The position numbers and the translations under genes were made by a program. From NCBI GenBank assembly GCA_902702965.1, contig CACRXP010000428.1:442426-506425 (forward strand): 64,000 nt of DNA, read 5' to 3'. The first letter of the stretch is position 1, and each line of letters begins with the position of its first letter. Under the pieces are notes generated by a model, which was not told the origin of the DNA, did not search any database, and saw nothing but the letters and a program-made list of their open reading frames with translations. The stretch is from Spirometra erinaceieuropaei. Its lineage: Eukaryota; Platyhelminthes; Cestoda; Diphyllobothriidea; Diphyllobothriidae. Positions 1 through 10,850 of the stretch are shown here, piece after piece.

Positions 1-796
1 CAAAAAAGTGTAAACCGTCTTATCATTCGTGCCCACACGTTCACTACTACATAGCAGTTATCAGTTATTATCAAACAGCAACAATAAAGCACGAATATCC
101 CAAGTTTATCCACGTCGAGTTCGTCTTTTCTAAGTCGGGCGGGAACATTTTTCGGGACTCGAATAGATACTTGCATAGGTAGATATGCATTTAAAATGGC
201 CTTGGGTGACATAAAAATTGAGGTGTTCATCTCCAAATGCATATGAATAGTGTGCTCGTTTACTGTATGTAATAGGAATAACTGAAGACATGACTGACAC
301 TTATGATGATTAAATTAAATACGCTGCTAGTAGGATTTAAGTAGTTTTACCATTATGCAGGAAACAATCACTAAATTAGGGGACTTACATTTCATCCGTT
401 ATGCCCCCAGGCCGACATATAATCATCGCTCCACCCTAGAATCAGACCTCAGGCCGCACTTTATCCCCTGGACGCGGCGAACCCCGAAACCCCTTTATGT
501 ACACTGTTAAATACTGTTCATAATGCCTTTGAGAACAATAGAAACCAGGCCAACCCCCAATGGTGTAATCTCATTATAACGCGCACACTTTTAAACTGTG
601 TATTTATTTATAATTCTGCATAGTCTAAGTACTGAACCATGGCCACATAACTATACGTTAAGGCGGAATGCTTTTTTGGCAATAAAAAGAAACTACCTCT
701 CAGTTTTAGCAGCTGTTTAAAGTTCCCACGTACTTTTCTGGGATTTTATGACGTAAGATGCTAATAGGCAATGAAGTAAGGTAGGCATGGATCTAA
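1..796. other. No recognisable gene
   Basis: AT-rich, stop-dense sequence in all frames. I see no conserved protein fragment, no long repeat shared with the rest of the window and no RNA gene. Confidence 0.5.
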
Positions 797-1100
797 ATGA
801 ACAAGTTAACAAGAATCCGGCAAAAAAGTCAGCTCAAACATAGCCCAATGGGTGAAACCCGATCGTTTTCGAGTTCTATTCTCGTATATTTAATCGATAA
901 GGATCACAGAGTCGATGCCAAGGAAGCATATCAAGTTGTCTATCGGACACCAGCAAGCTTCCCTAAGGGCCTACACTAACGGATACTATACGGCTATACG
1001 GCTAGCTAATCCGGTGTTACGCTGTCAGAAAACCCTGACAAAGTGCTCTCTCTGCCGTGGCCAACGCCAACCTCGCGTGATGACGACATGCCGCCTCAAA
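797..1100 (+). mobile_element. Possible PLE-C GIY-YIG relic
   Basis: A short open stretch at about 797-979 reads ...KDHRVDAKEAYQVVYRTPA. This resembles the segment just before and at the GIY motif of the PLE-C relics elsewhere in the window (KDRVHQLDKKEVVYKIPC near 28700 and KDRLDVGEKSGVVYQIP near 41050). No downstream YVG motif is visible and the frame closes at once. The resemblance is short and could be chance. Confidence 0.2.
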
Positions 1101-1269
1101 TCCCTAATTACAGTGATGGGTACTCCGTGTTCTCAATCCAAGAACATCACTCAAAGACTCGCTTACCCCCTCCCCCAGGTCTAAGGACCAAAACGAGCTG
1201 ACCTCGTCATGCGGGCGGAGTGGGGAAGATGAGTGTTAATGACTAAATTGCCCTTGAGACACCTATAAA

Positions 1270-1830
1270 CCGATACAAGCGAAGATGCGAGTTCCAGTAA
1301 CTGGTTGATCAGAAGAAGAACCGATCGCCGGAACAAGGTCTTTATTCGCCTGACGTTTCGGATTCTCACTTGAATCCATCATCTGAGGCAGTAGCAGAAA
1401 AGGGTGACTCGCGCTCAGGAAGTTGCAGTATTTATAGGATGCAGTCGCTATGCTACCACATACCTATAGCAATAAACCGCACTCCCCTTCATGAGAGATC
1501 GTTGCCCGCTGGTGCGCTAATTGCTTTCTGGCCGGCATGCAAGTTGTTAATTACGAAATGTCATCACCCGTGTTGGATGCTGGCGTGATGATTGCTCGGC
1601 CATCTGGCTCACCGGCTTGCGCGCGCCTCGAGTGGTCAATTATCTTGGCCACCCTATGCCTCAGCACGGAGTATGGAGTGGGCATGTTGTTGCACTTTTT
1701 GACAGACTGAGGTCCTGTGAACCATGACTCAAGCAACTCTCGGTTCACGCGAATATCCCCTCTCGCGAGAATTTCGGCCTCATCGAAGAAGAGTTGCACT
1801 GACACCGATGCATGCGACTGCAAGGAAGTC
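1270..1830 (-). mobile_element. PLE-A relic, 3' end only
   Basis: This is a 5'-truncated Penelope-like element on the minus strand. Its pseudo-LTR (about 1275-1440) matches that of the intact copy at 51611, including the GCGAGTTCCAG, CAGAAGAAGAA and TTTATTCGCCTGACG stretches. Codons at about 1823-1551 give the PLE-A C-terminal tail (AEILARGD, RELLESWFTGPQS, PTPYSVLRHR). The RT and the GIY-YIG core are missing. ACCGATACAAGCG on the left and ACCGATGCATGCG on the right edge may be an eroded target duplication. A hammerhead-like segment at 1348-1390 (minus) has an altered core (CAGATGA for CTGATGA), so it is probably inactive. Confidence 0.8.
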
Positions 1831-2340
1831 CGATCAGAGTTGAAATAAGCGCATTCCTACGTCAGTCCGTCCTGCCCGGTGCGTTTTTTGCCGAATCCCT
1901 CGTAGCTGTGTCACGCAGCGGCAGAATATCGGCGAAACACGTGTCTGGGCTTTTATCTATGTCGGGAGTACGGTATAATACCTTTATTATATGGAATTCC
2001 TACTACTCGTAGTACTACTTGTTTGCGGAATGGGCACTACGTGGTTATTCCATAGGAGCTGAGTGTCCTCGACTCGAACGTTCATTAAAATTTCGGTTCT
2101 GACCATAAAAAGTCATGTCCCGGAGAGTTAACTCCAAGTCCTGCACTGAGTAATTTCTGAAATTATTCACTTGACTGTTAATTTTGTACATATTCATTCC
2201 TTCATGTAACTGTATTAGCCTGACGAAAAATTGCCGAAAACACGTGTTTGCTAACTTAAATTTTCAAATGGGAAGATTATCAAATGGTGTTTCAACTCAG
2301 ACCACATAGTCAGCCCTGTGTGTAAGCGTCCCCTAAACTG
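1831..2340. other. No recognisable gene
   Basis: AT-rich spacer between the PLE-A relic and an R1 repeat. No coding or repeat similarity was noticed. Confidence 0.45.
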
Positions 2341-2344
2341 AGCC

Positions 2345-2640
2345 ATGCTGTAGATGAGCTGGACCAACAGGAGGACCAGTTCGGAGTCCGGCAGGCGTTA
2401 TCGGGAATGCCAGCATTGATGTCGGGCGCAGGAACTGGTCTGCGCTGCGTCAAATGAGATCATTGTCTTCCCTTTTTTTCCGATGCATGAGGTCCTAGTC
2501 AGTGTCCGTTGTGAACCAGGGGTGTGGCAATACTCCGAGGTGCGGGTTTGCGTGTGCCAGGCACGGCGTTCATTACTGCCATCTCCATCATCCCTGTCAT
2601 GATCTCCACGACCCCCACAGCCCCCCAAACCCGTCGCTTG
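2345..2640 (+). repeat. R1 interspersed repeat, partial
   Basis: Left part of the R1 family. It contains the GCTGGACCAACAGG block, then CAGGCGTTATCGGGAATG, then the CCAGGGGTGTGG block. All are shared in the same order with 5556-5990 and 23385-23830. It faces an inverted R1 copy to its right, so the two copies lie tail to tail. Confidence 0.55.
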
Positions 2641-2734
2641 TCAAGAGACTCTCAATGGCTCATCAATTACCAGTCTTTATTTCGGTCGCACTGAGACCAG
2701 CACAGCAGCGCCAGGAGCGAAACTGCCTTCGCGG

Positions 2735-3187
2735 TCCACACTGTGCACACTACAGTTCGTCCGTCGATTTCGACGATGACCACCTTGTGCCCCACAGACT
2801 GCATTGTGGGAGCAGGAACGGTGACTTGCGCAGGGGTTTATAGTGCCAGTAGACTTGCGCTGCATCTACCTACACTCTCTCCTCCTCCCCCGCCTGGGCC
2901 CGGTGTCAAGACAGAGTCAAGAAGACCGGAGACGGGGGAGGCCGCAGGTGGATGGCTCGGACGGATCCTCACCTTGGCGCTCCACTCCGCACCCCCTGGT
3001 CCACACACAAATGACCAGGATTTTGACCACAAAACAATGGGGTGGTGACAGTGGTCCAGTTGTGCGACGAATGCCGACAACAGGGTCCGCCAGCGCACCC
3101 CGCAAATGTTGGCATTTGTTATTGCGCACAGATAACGCCTGCCAGACTCCGATGTGGCCCCCGTGTTGGTCCAGCGCATCTAACACG
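2735..3187 (-). repeat. R1 interspersed repeat, near full length
   Basis: Read on the minus strand, this has the full R1 order: GCGCTGGACCAACA, GGCAGGCGTTATC, CCAGGGGGTG, CCATCCACCTGCGGCCT, TCTTGACTCTGTCTTGACACC, CACTATAAACC, CGCAAGTCACCGT and a final block. The copy at 51120-51480 is close to it over its right two thirds. It has no open frame. The family could be a non-autonomous retroelement, but I cannot classify it. Confidence 0.6.
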
Positions 3188-3189
3188 TG

Positions 3190-4060
3190 GCCCGTTTAGA
3201 GGGCACACACACACATTCACAGTATGGGCCTATTCAGTCATTAACCTATTCACAAGAGCAAAATTCATCCCAGTATTGACTCACTTAGCATGGCTTGCGC
3301 ACCCCAAAAACCCTCCCATCCCCAGTCCAATCAACTCCCCATTCTCCATCACAACCACCGTTAGCAACACCACAACGGAAACCGATTTAGCCTTTTTCAA
3401 CCTATCCTGTCCCCACTGTCACGCACATCCACCTCCCGCATCGAGCTGGTCGGTCAGTGGCGAATGCATCGCACAGAGACTGGCGAACCAGTGCCTGGAA
3501 CGCAAACACACACCCGTCGCCATAACCCTAACTGTCCGCATTGCCCTCGCACACGCAGCCATCGCACTGGCCCATTTGGTCGAATGCGCCCTCATAAAAT
3601 CCTGTGGTAAATCACCGCAGACACAACCCACAGCAGCACAGGCGCTCCCGTCAACGCATGAACCGTACATCAAGGCCTCCAACAGCCCACAGCACCGACA
3701 CTTCTCACATAAGTGGAAAGTATGCTCTCCAGTTCCTTCTTGCATTCAGCTCCAATGCCGAATGCGAGATCCGACCGTGGTGTGCGTGTAAGAGGGCAGG
3801 GCGTGTGTGAAGTCGACAGTCTCAGCGTATAGTCCTCACTATAAATAATCTTACGCGCTTCGAAACTACTACGATGTGCTAGTAATCGCGGCTTGGAAGA
3901 CAGCTAGCTAAATCGGTCCTCCGCTGAATCTTAATGTGCTCTGTGCAGGACTTCTAATCAGATGGCATCCATGTCCTCCCCTTATTTCTGTGGAAACCTG
4001 GTAAACCATGTAGGCAGATTGGGTCGGTCGTGACACGTGCGTACCTGCTGCTTAGCTTTG
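3190..4060 (+). mobile_element. LINE 3' end relic (zinc-finger tail)
   Basis: A degraded plus-strand copy of the zinc-finger tail and 3' UTR seen more completely at 49600-51060. The reading frames are broken, but SCPHCH and the translated-out-of-frame CESIAQRPxNQCLE string near 3440-3510 match the LINE tail at about 50250-50300. The 3' UTR block CACTATAA...ACGCGCTT near 3838 matches about 50955. A 249-codon open stretch (3042-3791) crosses the R1/LINE boundary and is a by-product of low stop density, not a gene. Confidence 0.6.
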
Positions 4061-4172
4061 TCAGACAACGTCCCGACAGTTGATGGAGGAGACGGGGGAC
4101 CAGATTGCTACCAGTATAGACTTATTTAGGTCAAAAGAAGAGGGGGCGTTCACCGGGAGGGGTTTATTTGAG

Positions 4173-4217
4173 ATCCGACGTTTCGGGTAGTTTATTCGTC
4201 TACCCATCTTCAGGGAC
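4173..4217 (-). ncRNA. Hammerhead ribozyme-like motif, PLE-B left arm
   Basis: Minus strand reads GTCC, core CTGAAGA, stem II GGGTAG/CTACCC, then GAAA, CGTC and GGAT. GTCC and GGAT pair as stem I, with one G-U pair. Stem III is only AC/GU with no loop, which matches the minimal hammerheads described for animal PLEs that are thought to act as dimers. Activity is not shown by sequence. Confidence 0.7.
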
Positions 4218-4269
4218 TGGGAGGTCCTGTGCACAGCACTCCTTATTATGGTGCCCTTTGTCCAATGCG

Positions 4270-4693
4270 TGATCCGCCAATGCCGCCGATCCCTAACCAG
4301 GAAATGTCGGCCGTTGTCTACCGACTTCAATGCAGCTGCGGAAGTTGCAACTACGTTGGGAAAACCGGCCGACGGCTGCAAACGCGAATGCACGAGCATA
4401 AGTTGGCCGTGCAAAGGTTGGACCCAAAGTCGGAGGTAGCAACCCATGCCGCGCAAATGGGACACATCTTCGACTTTGACGCCGTTGAGATTGTGGGCCG
4501 TTGCAGCGATCACACAGCAAAGCAAGTGCAAGAAGCCTGGGTGTCCACCGACCGCTCTGTCAGCCGCCACATCAATTTGCCTCCCCCCCATTCTGACTTT
4601 ACGAACCTTCTTAGCGGAGGACAGTCACGGCGCGGGACAATCGAGGTCGTCAGTCATCACCGCGGCCGACAGGGGCGATTCAGGTCACGGTGA
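4270..4693 (+). pseudogene. PLE-B GIY-YIG endonuclease fragment
   Basis: The open frame 4229-4693 contains SAVVYRLQCSCGSCNYVGKTGRR followed by a basic RxxEHK helix and the PLE-B tail (ATHAAQMGHIFDFDAVEIVG). GIY is VVY and YIG is YVG, as in the other PLE-B copy at 61241. The domain would nick target DNA in an active element. Here it is detached from any RT, and the first codons come from the inverted pseudo-LTR. YVGKTGRR replaces YVGETGRR, and the C-terminal frame shifts near 4600 compared with the 61241 copy. It is non-autonomous. Confidence 0.8.
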
Positions 4694-4774
4694 CATGCGG
4701 GTTGGATGCAGCCACACAGGCGGCATTGGCGGATCACGCGCCATAATAAGGAGTGCTGTGCACAGGACCTCCCA

Positions 4775-4819
4775 GTCCCTGAAGATGGGTAGACGAATAA
4801 ACTACCCGAAACGTCGGAT
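4775..4819 (+). ncRNA. Hammerhead ribozyme-like motif, PLE-B right arm
   Basis: GTCC, CTGAAGA, six-pair stem II GGGTAG/CTACCC with an ACGAATAAA-type loop, GAAA, CGTC and GGAT. All canonical core bases are present (CUGANGA with N=A, and GAAA). The cleavage triplet would be GTC. It is sense to the endonuclease fragment and identical in core to the inverted left-arm copy. Confidence 0.72.
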
Positions 4820-4904
4820 CCCAAATAAACCCCTCCCGGTGAACGCCCTCTCTTCTTTTGATATGCCACCTGGGAATCGGATTTTCACTACTATTGACTT
4901 ATTT

Positions 4905-5548
4905 AGGTGTAATTTACCGACCACTGCCTGTCAAGCTGCAGCGCAAACGGTGGACATTGTCGTTCTTCATATTCCAGCTGTTTTGTGAGTGCGTGTGTGT
5001 GCCCCTCCTCAGCCGTCAAGGGTGACGGTCCGGCCAGAAGCAGGGCTACGTGCCACTGTTCTGGATCTAAAGGTCTGTAAGCGTGGGCTATGCCATGATC
5101 AACAAACCATGGCACCGCGGCCTGGTATGCGCTGGCAGTTCTCTTGCAGCCGGTTTCCTGTCGGTAGATGCGCTGGCGCTCCCGCTGGGAGATACAGGTA
5201 GTGAGCATGGCTGCCCAGTCATCCTCGTCTTTCTGGTCCGTTTTGGTGGTGTTGATGTTTCTAGTTAAAATCCCGACCAAGTGGACCAAAGGAGTGTAGA
5301 GTGGAGATCCAAGATGCGGGTTCGACAGGGCCATCCACCTGCGCCCTTTCTCGACTCCGGTCGCCTTGACTCTGTCTTGACACCCAGCTCAGATGGAGGA
5401 GGTAGGGGGGGGGGGGGCGTTAGATGCTGCGCAAGTTTGCTTTCACTATAAAATAACTCACGCGCAAGTCACTGTGCCCGCTTCACCTTGCTGTAGAGCG
5501 CACTGTGGGCATCGTCGGGAATGACGGTCGAACTCTCGTGTGACCCCC
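4905..5548 (+). repeat. R1 repeats, fragment plus one copy
   Basis: A 3' fragment (about 4905-4990, GCGCAAACGGTGGACATTGTCG) is followed by a longer copy (about 5240-5548). The longer copy has CCATCCACCTGCGCC, TTGACTCTGTCTTGACACCC, a G run, GATGCTGCGCAAG, CACTATAAAATAA and the terminal block. A poly-G run of 12-13 bases at about 5406-5418 interrupts it. Confidence 0.5.
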
Positions 5549-5555
5549 GGACGGG

Positions 5556-6000
5556 TCACGCACGCTAGACCAACAGGCAGGCCAGATCAGAGACCGGCGG
5601 CCGTTAACGGGAATGCGCAACTATAACAAATGCCGAAATTTGGGGTGGGAGGAAAGACAAGGCCTTCAGACTCATGCAGCGCAAGTTTGGATACGAGTAA
5701 CTCCCCGTATTTTTATTATTGTTTTAAATCCTTGTCACATGTTTGCTATGGACCAGGAAGTGTGGCGGACCATTTAGGTGAGAGCTCTCGATGTGACAGC
5801 CACCTGTGGCCTCTCCCGCTTCCGGTCTACTTCATTTGGTGAAGGTTGGAAGGAGAGAGTTCTGTAGATGCTGCACAAGTCCACTAACACTATTAGTTGG
5901 TTAACACTCAAATTACCGTCCCTGCTTTAACCATGCTGTGGAGCATACGGTGGACATGGTCGAAATTGATGGTTTTACTGTCGTGCGTGTGTGACTGCGT
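5556..6000 (+). repeat. R1 interspersed repeat, diverged
   Basis: The leading block CTAGACCAACAGGCAGGCCAG...CGGGAATGCGC and later blocks (AGGAAGTGTGGCGG, GATGCTGCACAAGTCCACT, CATGCTGTGGAGCATACGGTGGACATGGTCG) appear in R1 order with many substitutions. Confidence 0.5.
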
Positions 6001-6458
6001 GCCATACATAGGGGTGGCGAATATGGAGATGCCTTCACCGCCCCAGCCCTTGCATCGGTAACCAGGCATGCCCGTGTTACCGTCTGCTCAATGTGCACCG
6101 CTCTTTGAAACTGCTTCTCGAGTGAAACCTGTCCGGCTCTGTTACCACCCAGTGACTTCTTTCCTTTATGGTTTTGCAAGCTAAAGGTCTTGCATGGCAG
6201 CTTGCTTGAGTAGGGCGCATTTATTGGCACAGAAAGTCTGCGTAGTATTTACCTCTATGGAAGGCAACTTCAAAACAATAAAAGTTCCTAAGGAATGAGA
6301 TTTCAATTAGTTGTGTCTTAATGCTGCGTTTTTACTTGAAGTTCGTTGCACACAATAAAGGACTCTTACCCGGCTGGTAGTAAGTACAGCCATCATAAGC
6401 TATAGCTTAGAAGGCATAGTCCAGTCGAAAAATGTTTGAACACCTACGACACTTAAAC
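6001..6458. other. No recognisable gene
   Basis: Spacer between R1 and the PLE-A insertion. Short open stretches show no family motif. Confidence 0.45.
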
Positions 6459-6470
6459 ACCATGTAGTAC

Positions 6471-7151
6471 GAAAGAAGTAGAAGCGATCGCTGGAGCAAG
6501 GGCTTTATTCGCCTAAAGTTTCGGATTCTCATGTGAACCAGAGACAGCGTCAGAAACGGGTGATCCGTGCACAGGAAGTTGCAGTATTTACAGAGTGCAA
6601 TCGCCATGCTACTGCATACCTATGTTAATTAACCCTTCATCAAGAATTGTTGCCCGCTGGTGCGCTAATTGCTTGATGGTCAGTATGAAAGTTGTTAATT
6701 GCTGAAATCTCATCATCCGTGTTGGATGTTGACTTGCTGACTGCTCGGCCACCTCGCTCACCGAACTGCGCACCCTCCGAGTGGTTAATTTCTTTGGCCA
6801 GACTATGCCTCGGTACGGAATATGGAGTGGGGTTGTCGCTGCACTTGTTGATAGACCAGGACTCAAGCAACTCGCACCTCACGCGATTATCCCCTCTTGC
6901 AATTAGCGCACCAGCGGACAACAATTCTTGATTAAGGGGAGAGCAGTTAATTATCATAGGTATGCGTTAGAATAGCGACTTTGTCCTGTAAATACTGCAG
7001 CTCCCTGTGCACGGATCACCCGTTTTTGCCACTGTCTCTGGTGATTGTTTCAAGTGAGATTCCGAAACGACAGGCGACTAAAGCCCTTGTTCCAGCGATC
7101 GCCTCTCTATCTTCTAAACTAGTTCCTTGAGTTCGCATCTTTGCTTGTATT
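6471..7151 (-). mobile_element. Short PLE-A insertion with inverted ends
   Basis: A 681-bp Penelope-like insertion. Its arms (6471-6600 and about 6980-7151) are inverted copies of the PLE-A pseudo-LTR. The centre holds only the PLE-A C-terminal tail on the minus strand (ALIARGDNRVRCELLESWS, NPTPYSVPRH). ACCATGTAGTAC (6459-6470) and ACCATGTAATGC (7152-7163) flank it and match at 10 of 12 positions, consistent with an aged target duplication. The hammerhead segments are mutated: the left arm has lost the TGATGA part, and the right arm (7034-7075) has CTGGTGA and GACAGG. Confidence 0.8.
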
Positions 7152-7163
7152 ACCATGTAATGC

Positions 7164-9298
7164 TTTAAATATCGGCAACTGCTAAAGTAACAGAGACACT
7201 TTCCGTATGCTGATAACTAGGACGCACATTCAGGACGTCAACTAATACGGAACTTCAAATACTCAGAAGGTTTCCGTGGGCTATTTCTCATTGCCTCGCA
7301 TACATTATCCTTCTTATCTCAGCGTAGTAGCACGTGAAGAATGAACGGTATGAGATGATATTCCTTCATCTTTTTTTGAAGTATTTTAAGACTGTTTTAG
7401 AGTTGCGCAAATTCCCACGGCATTATTCAGAAAACCACTTGACGAGCATCTGGTTGTTTCCGATAAATGCTCTTCAGGCCAGTGGGAACGGTGCAGATGT
7501 AGAAACATGTCAGCGATAAGAGGAATCGATCAACGTTCGTCTTAAAACACAGGCGGGGTGTGGGAATGTGGCGGAGGGGGTGGGGGTAGGGGGGGCGGGA
7601 GTGGTAATAGCAGTCAGTGTCAGGGGCGGGCAAGAGCGGAATGGAGGGGAGAGCTTTAGGGATAGTCGACCTTTGACCACGGTACATTCGAAGCCTGAAC
7701 TTGGTCCTTCTGCGCTCACAAGATCGGTCTTTGTAACATGATGGCGGCTGCTTCTGCTGTTGACAGCAGACGCTGGACCAATAATTTAGGGTACCTTGAT
7801 GGGACCTTGCAAATCGCTCGAAAGACGCTGCTCGAACGGCGCTGCTTATGTCAGGCAAAACCAGCGTAAAAGCCGAAAAGCTTTTATGAACCCCACGTAA
7901 AAACGCGGCATCAAAATGCGACAAATTAGAAATTGAACGTTTTCATTGATTACCCATTCATTGGCATCCTCAAGCCAAAATTTACATTCTGCTGAAAAGA
8001 GGTCAACGAAGAATTTAGACGCACACTATATCATTTTCTGTCTGTGTTTATGGCAGTTCTACGCAAAAGGTTTGCTCTGGAACGAATGTCTCGATTTGTG
8101 GCCAGACATTTGAACAGATTTCACAAGAAAAAAGTAGATTCAAAAAGGTAATGAATTTATGAATGCCGTAGTTAATCCTCCTAGTTAATAAAATATCGGA
8201 ACCACTTAGTGAATTCTGGTGACTGGGATGCACTTGTAAGACTAATTTTTTCCATGAACTTTAGGGAAGATCAAGAACATACGCACCGCAGACCGTCGTT
8301 CCAAGTGTTCATTATCTTCGGCAGGCAAGTTTATGAATTGGCGAGTACACTTATGTGACCCGAACCGCCATCTGCATAAAAGCGACATTTTGGCAACACA
8401 CTTTGCAGGTACAAGTTTTCAAGAACTGCCTCATATTTAAGGATCTTCTTCATAAGTAAAAAGATAAAGTTCCTATCTTTTCAGCAGTCGATTGAGAATA
8501 TCACCAACAAAAGAGTATTCTCGAACTATTTGCGCACAGCCCGAAACTCAGTTGACCCCTCCGTCTCCGAAGACCGCACAAAAAATGGTCTGTTAAGGAC
8601 CGAAACAGAGGCGTGCTTGCAGTTCCGTGCCTTGGAAAAAATCAAGCTAATTAACAAGCCTAATATTAAATTATTTTTTGGGAATATTTTATCATATGTG
8701 ATATGGAAGGAATATTTTTTAACGCAGCTGTGCTCCTGATGTTTTGCTTACTCGGGTGACTGCACAAACCGGCTACAAAAATTAACTTCTTTCCCTTGGC
8801 ATCGGGTTTTTGGTGTATCCGGATTTCTTCCCAGATTATTACTCATAACCACTATAATGCCACTCCGAGTGTCTATCTTGTATTTATATTTAACCGAAAG
8901 TCGCTCATCATTAATCGGGAGCATTGATAGTTGCTTTTGGACTGGTCTACAATTGATTAAGAAGTCTTGTTAATTTACACACGCTTAATGAATTGCACGA
9001 CCTACTGTAGGCCAGGTTTAGACGCGGAGAATTACGTCTGATATACCATGACTTCCCTGAAAGCTCGACACCCAGTAATTTATAAGGAATGTTATTTTGT
9101 GTTTCGCCATCACACTTTGGCTGCTTTCTTCATTTGAAAAACAAAGATACTTATTGTAAAAACTGGCGAACGGTTTATTTTTAATGCCAGTTGAAAATAA
9201 TCCTGACAAAAATAGGAGCTCTTTGACCGCGCAAAGTAAAGTACTGACGGTCAGTTTTTAAAAAAAACAGTAACAGCAGTTAAAACGCCATGGGGCCT
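7164..9298. other. No recognisable gene; G-rich block inside
   Basis: Downstream flank of SLC10 copy 1. A 165-codon minus-strand open stretch (7427-7924) has no motif I recognise, and its middle part owes its openness to a C-rich strand. The block 7550-7645 is strongly G-rich on the plus strand, with several runs of three or more G. No repeat shared with other parts of the window was noticed. Confidence 0.4.
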
Positions 9299-9963
9299 CT
9301 AGGAGCGTACAGCTCGCAGTCCGTCACCTGCATCGCTTTCCTCTTCCCTACAAGCGTCTGTCCAATCTGGAATGTCCACCTGCTGTGCCAGTGATGTACG
9401 CTGCGGCCGCCCTCGACAACAGGCACATCGTCTCTCTCGAATACAGAGGACAATCAGCGCGATCATCAGAGGCAGCGGAGTGAATAGGGCCACGACCAGG
9501 GGCATCACAGCACCAATATCCCCCTCCGGTTGAGGCATCGAGTAGATCAACACGAGGATGGCTATGCCAATATTCTGAATGCCCGTCTCTATGGCGATAG
9601 TGAGAATTTCGGCGCGAGACCTCCGAAGCAGGCAGGCGACAAGGCCGGCGGCCAGAAAGCCGATCCAGGGGAGGGTGGCGGCTGTGGGGAGGAGCAGTGG
9701 GTAGGGACCAATCAGGGCGTAGATGGGAAGATTCACGTACGTGCCGAAACCCACCAAGACCGCGATGAAAGTCAGTGACATTGGTCGCATCAACGGCTGG
9801 ACTCGAGTGGCCATCTTGGGAAGGTAGTATTTCATCAGCATCCCAAGAACCACGGGTACAACAACGTAGAGCAACTGAATAGCAATCTCCTTATAGGGAA
9901 TCTGTATCTGATGTACGTCAAGGAAGAAGCGGCCGTAGATATAAAGCGTCAGCGGCATCATGC
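9299..9963 (-). CDS. SLC10-like transporter copy 1, exon 3 (last)
   Basis: Final exon of a sodium/bile-acid-symporter-family gene. The acceptor is the AG at 9966-9964. The first two bases complete a glycine codon started in exon 2, giving ALG|MMPLTLYIYGRFF, a junction that fits the SLC10 family. The exon carries the later membrane segments and the conserved AIETGIQNIGIAIL motif, whose Glu and Gln are sodium-site residues in characterised SLC10 carriers. It ends in a basic, cysteine-rich cytoplasmic tail and a TAG stop. The middle of the exon is nearly identical to copy 2, while the flanks and tail differ. I saw no polyadenylation signal close behind the stop. Substrate is unknown; SLC10A3/A5-like members are orphans. 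Confidence 0.88.
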
Positions 9964-10586
9964 CTTCAAGAGAAAAAGAGCCAACTGGTCAGTGGGGACG
10001 CAAAAAGGGAGTGTTATTCTTAACTGACAAGAGTTTGGATACATCGGCTCAAACTCTCCCTGTAGATTCGGCATATGAGCATTTACTAAAACCACGAAGT
10101 CGACTGGCTCTTTAACGGGGCGGTCTATGAAATGGTGCACCCACTGAATATGCACTGTTCAATCGATTTATATTTTTGACATCGCTCCGAAAAACCAATT
10201 GTTCATAATGGCTGAGTAGGCGTTATCTTTCCTTGTAGGACCTCCCGTTCCTGTGACTAGCTGGTGGACACCGATGGCTTTCTTCATGACTACACAGAAA
10301 TTTTCCAAAATGTGCCTTCTCATGCCACCTTGATAATGATCTATCGACGCGTGTACATATTCGCGTTTAGTCGCGTCACTTATACTCCAAGTCTGGCAGT
10401 CGCCATCACTTCTAATTATATCATCTCGGAAAGCATAATTTCTCAGTAATTATGTTACTCATTTATCATAATTGATATTCCCGATCACGGCTGACAGGAA
10501 AACAAACCCGTGGCCCAACGGTATGAGCCGCAAAGCACAATTGAATGAGCACATTCCGCAACCTGATCGGCGAACGCCCATCTGTC

Positions 10587-10588
<2 letters not shown>

Positions 10589-10628
<40 letters not shown>
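10589..10628. repeat. (TA)n microsatellite
   Basis: About 20 TA units inside a SINE1 copy. They sit where other copies have CTGTCATAATTGATATT or a short TATATA, so expansion from a short seed is likely. Confidence 0.95.
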
Positions 10629-10630
<2 letters not shown>

Positions 10631-10850
10631 CTGGCTGATGACGGCTAATAAGCCAGAAATGGCCATTCCGGTCTCCCTTGTCTTTGTCGGTACCACCTTA
10701 TTTACATCATTCTACTAGTCGCTGTGCGACTGCCTGCGAGGGTTCTAGTATGAGCCCCAAGGCACAACGGAACGAGCATGTTCCGTAACCCGATCGGTGA
10801 ACGCCCATCTGTCATAATTGATATTCCCGATCACAACCGACAAGACAACG

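Larger units (their letters stand above)
4132..4895 (+). mobile_element. Short PLE-B insertion with inverted ends
   Basis: A 764-bp Penelope-like insertion flanked by the 13-bp direct repeat GACTTATTTAGGT (4119-4131 and 4896-4908), taken as its target-site duplication. Both ends carry the PLE-B pseudo-LTR in inverted orientation (about 4132-4290 and 4715-4895). Between them is only the C-terminal GIY-YIG portion of the coding region. The fixed arrangement of inverted arm, truncated coding part and arm is the same as in the intact PLE-A at 51611, so it is a mode of integration, not decay. One hammerhead-like motif sits in each arm. Confidence 0.85.

Noticed and set aside
3042..3791. 249-codon open frame as a gene
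   Set aside because: Spans the end of an R1 repeat and a broken LINE zinc-finger tail read out of frame; not a single protein.
6508..6554. Active hammerhead in the left arm of the 6471 element
   Set aside because: The TGATGA part of the core is deleted, so it cannot fold as a hammerhead.
7427..7924. 165-codon minus-strand frame
   Set aside because: No family motif, no splice or promoter support, and openness is aided by the C-rich strand of a G-rich block.
10589..10628. (TA)n as an origin or promoter element
   Set aside because: A microsatellite inside a SINE; length varies between copies.
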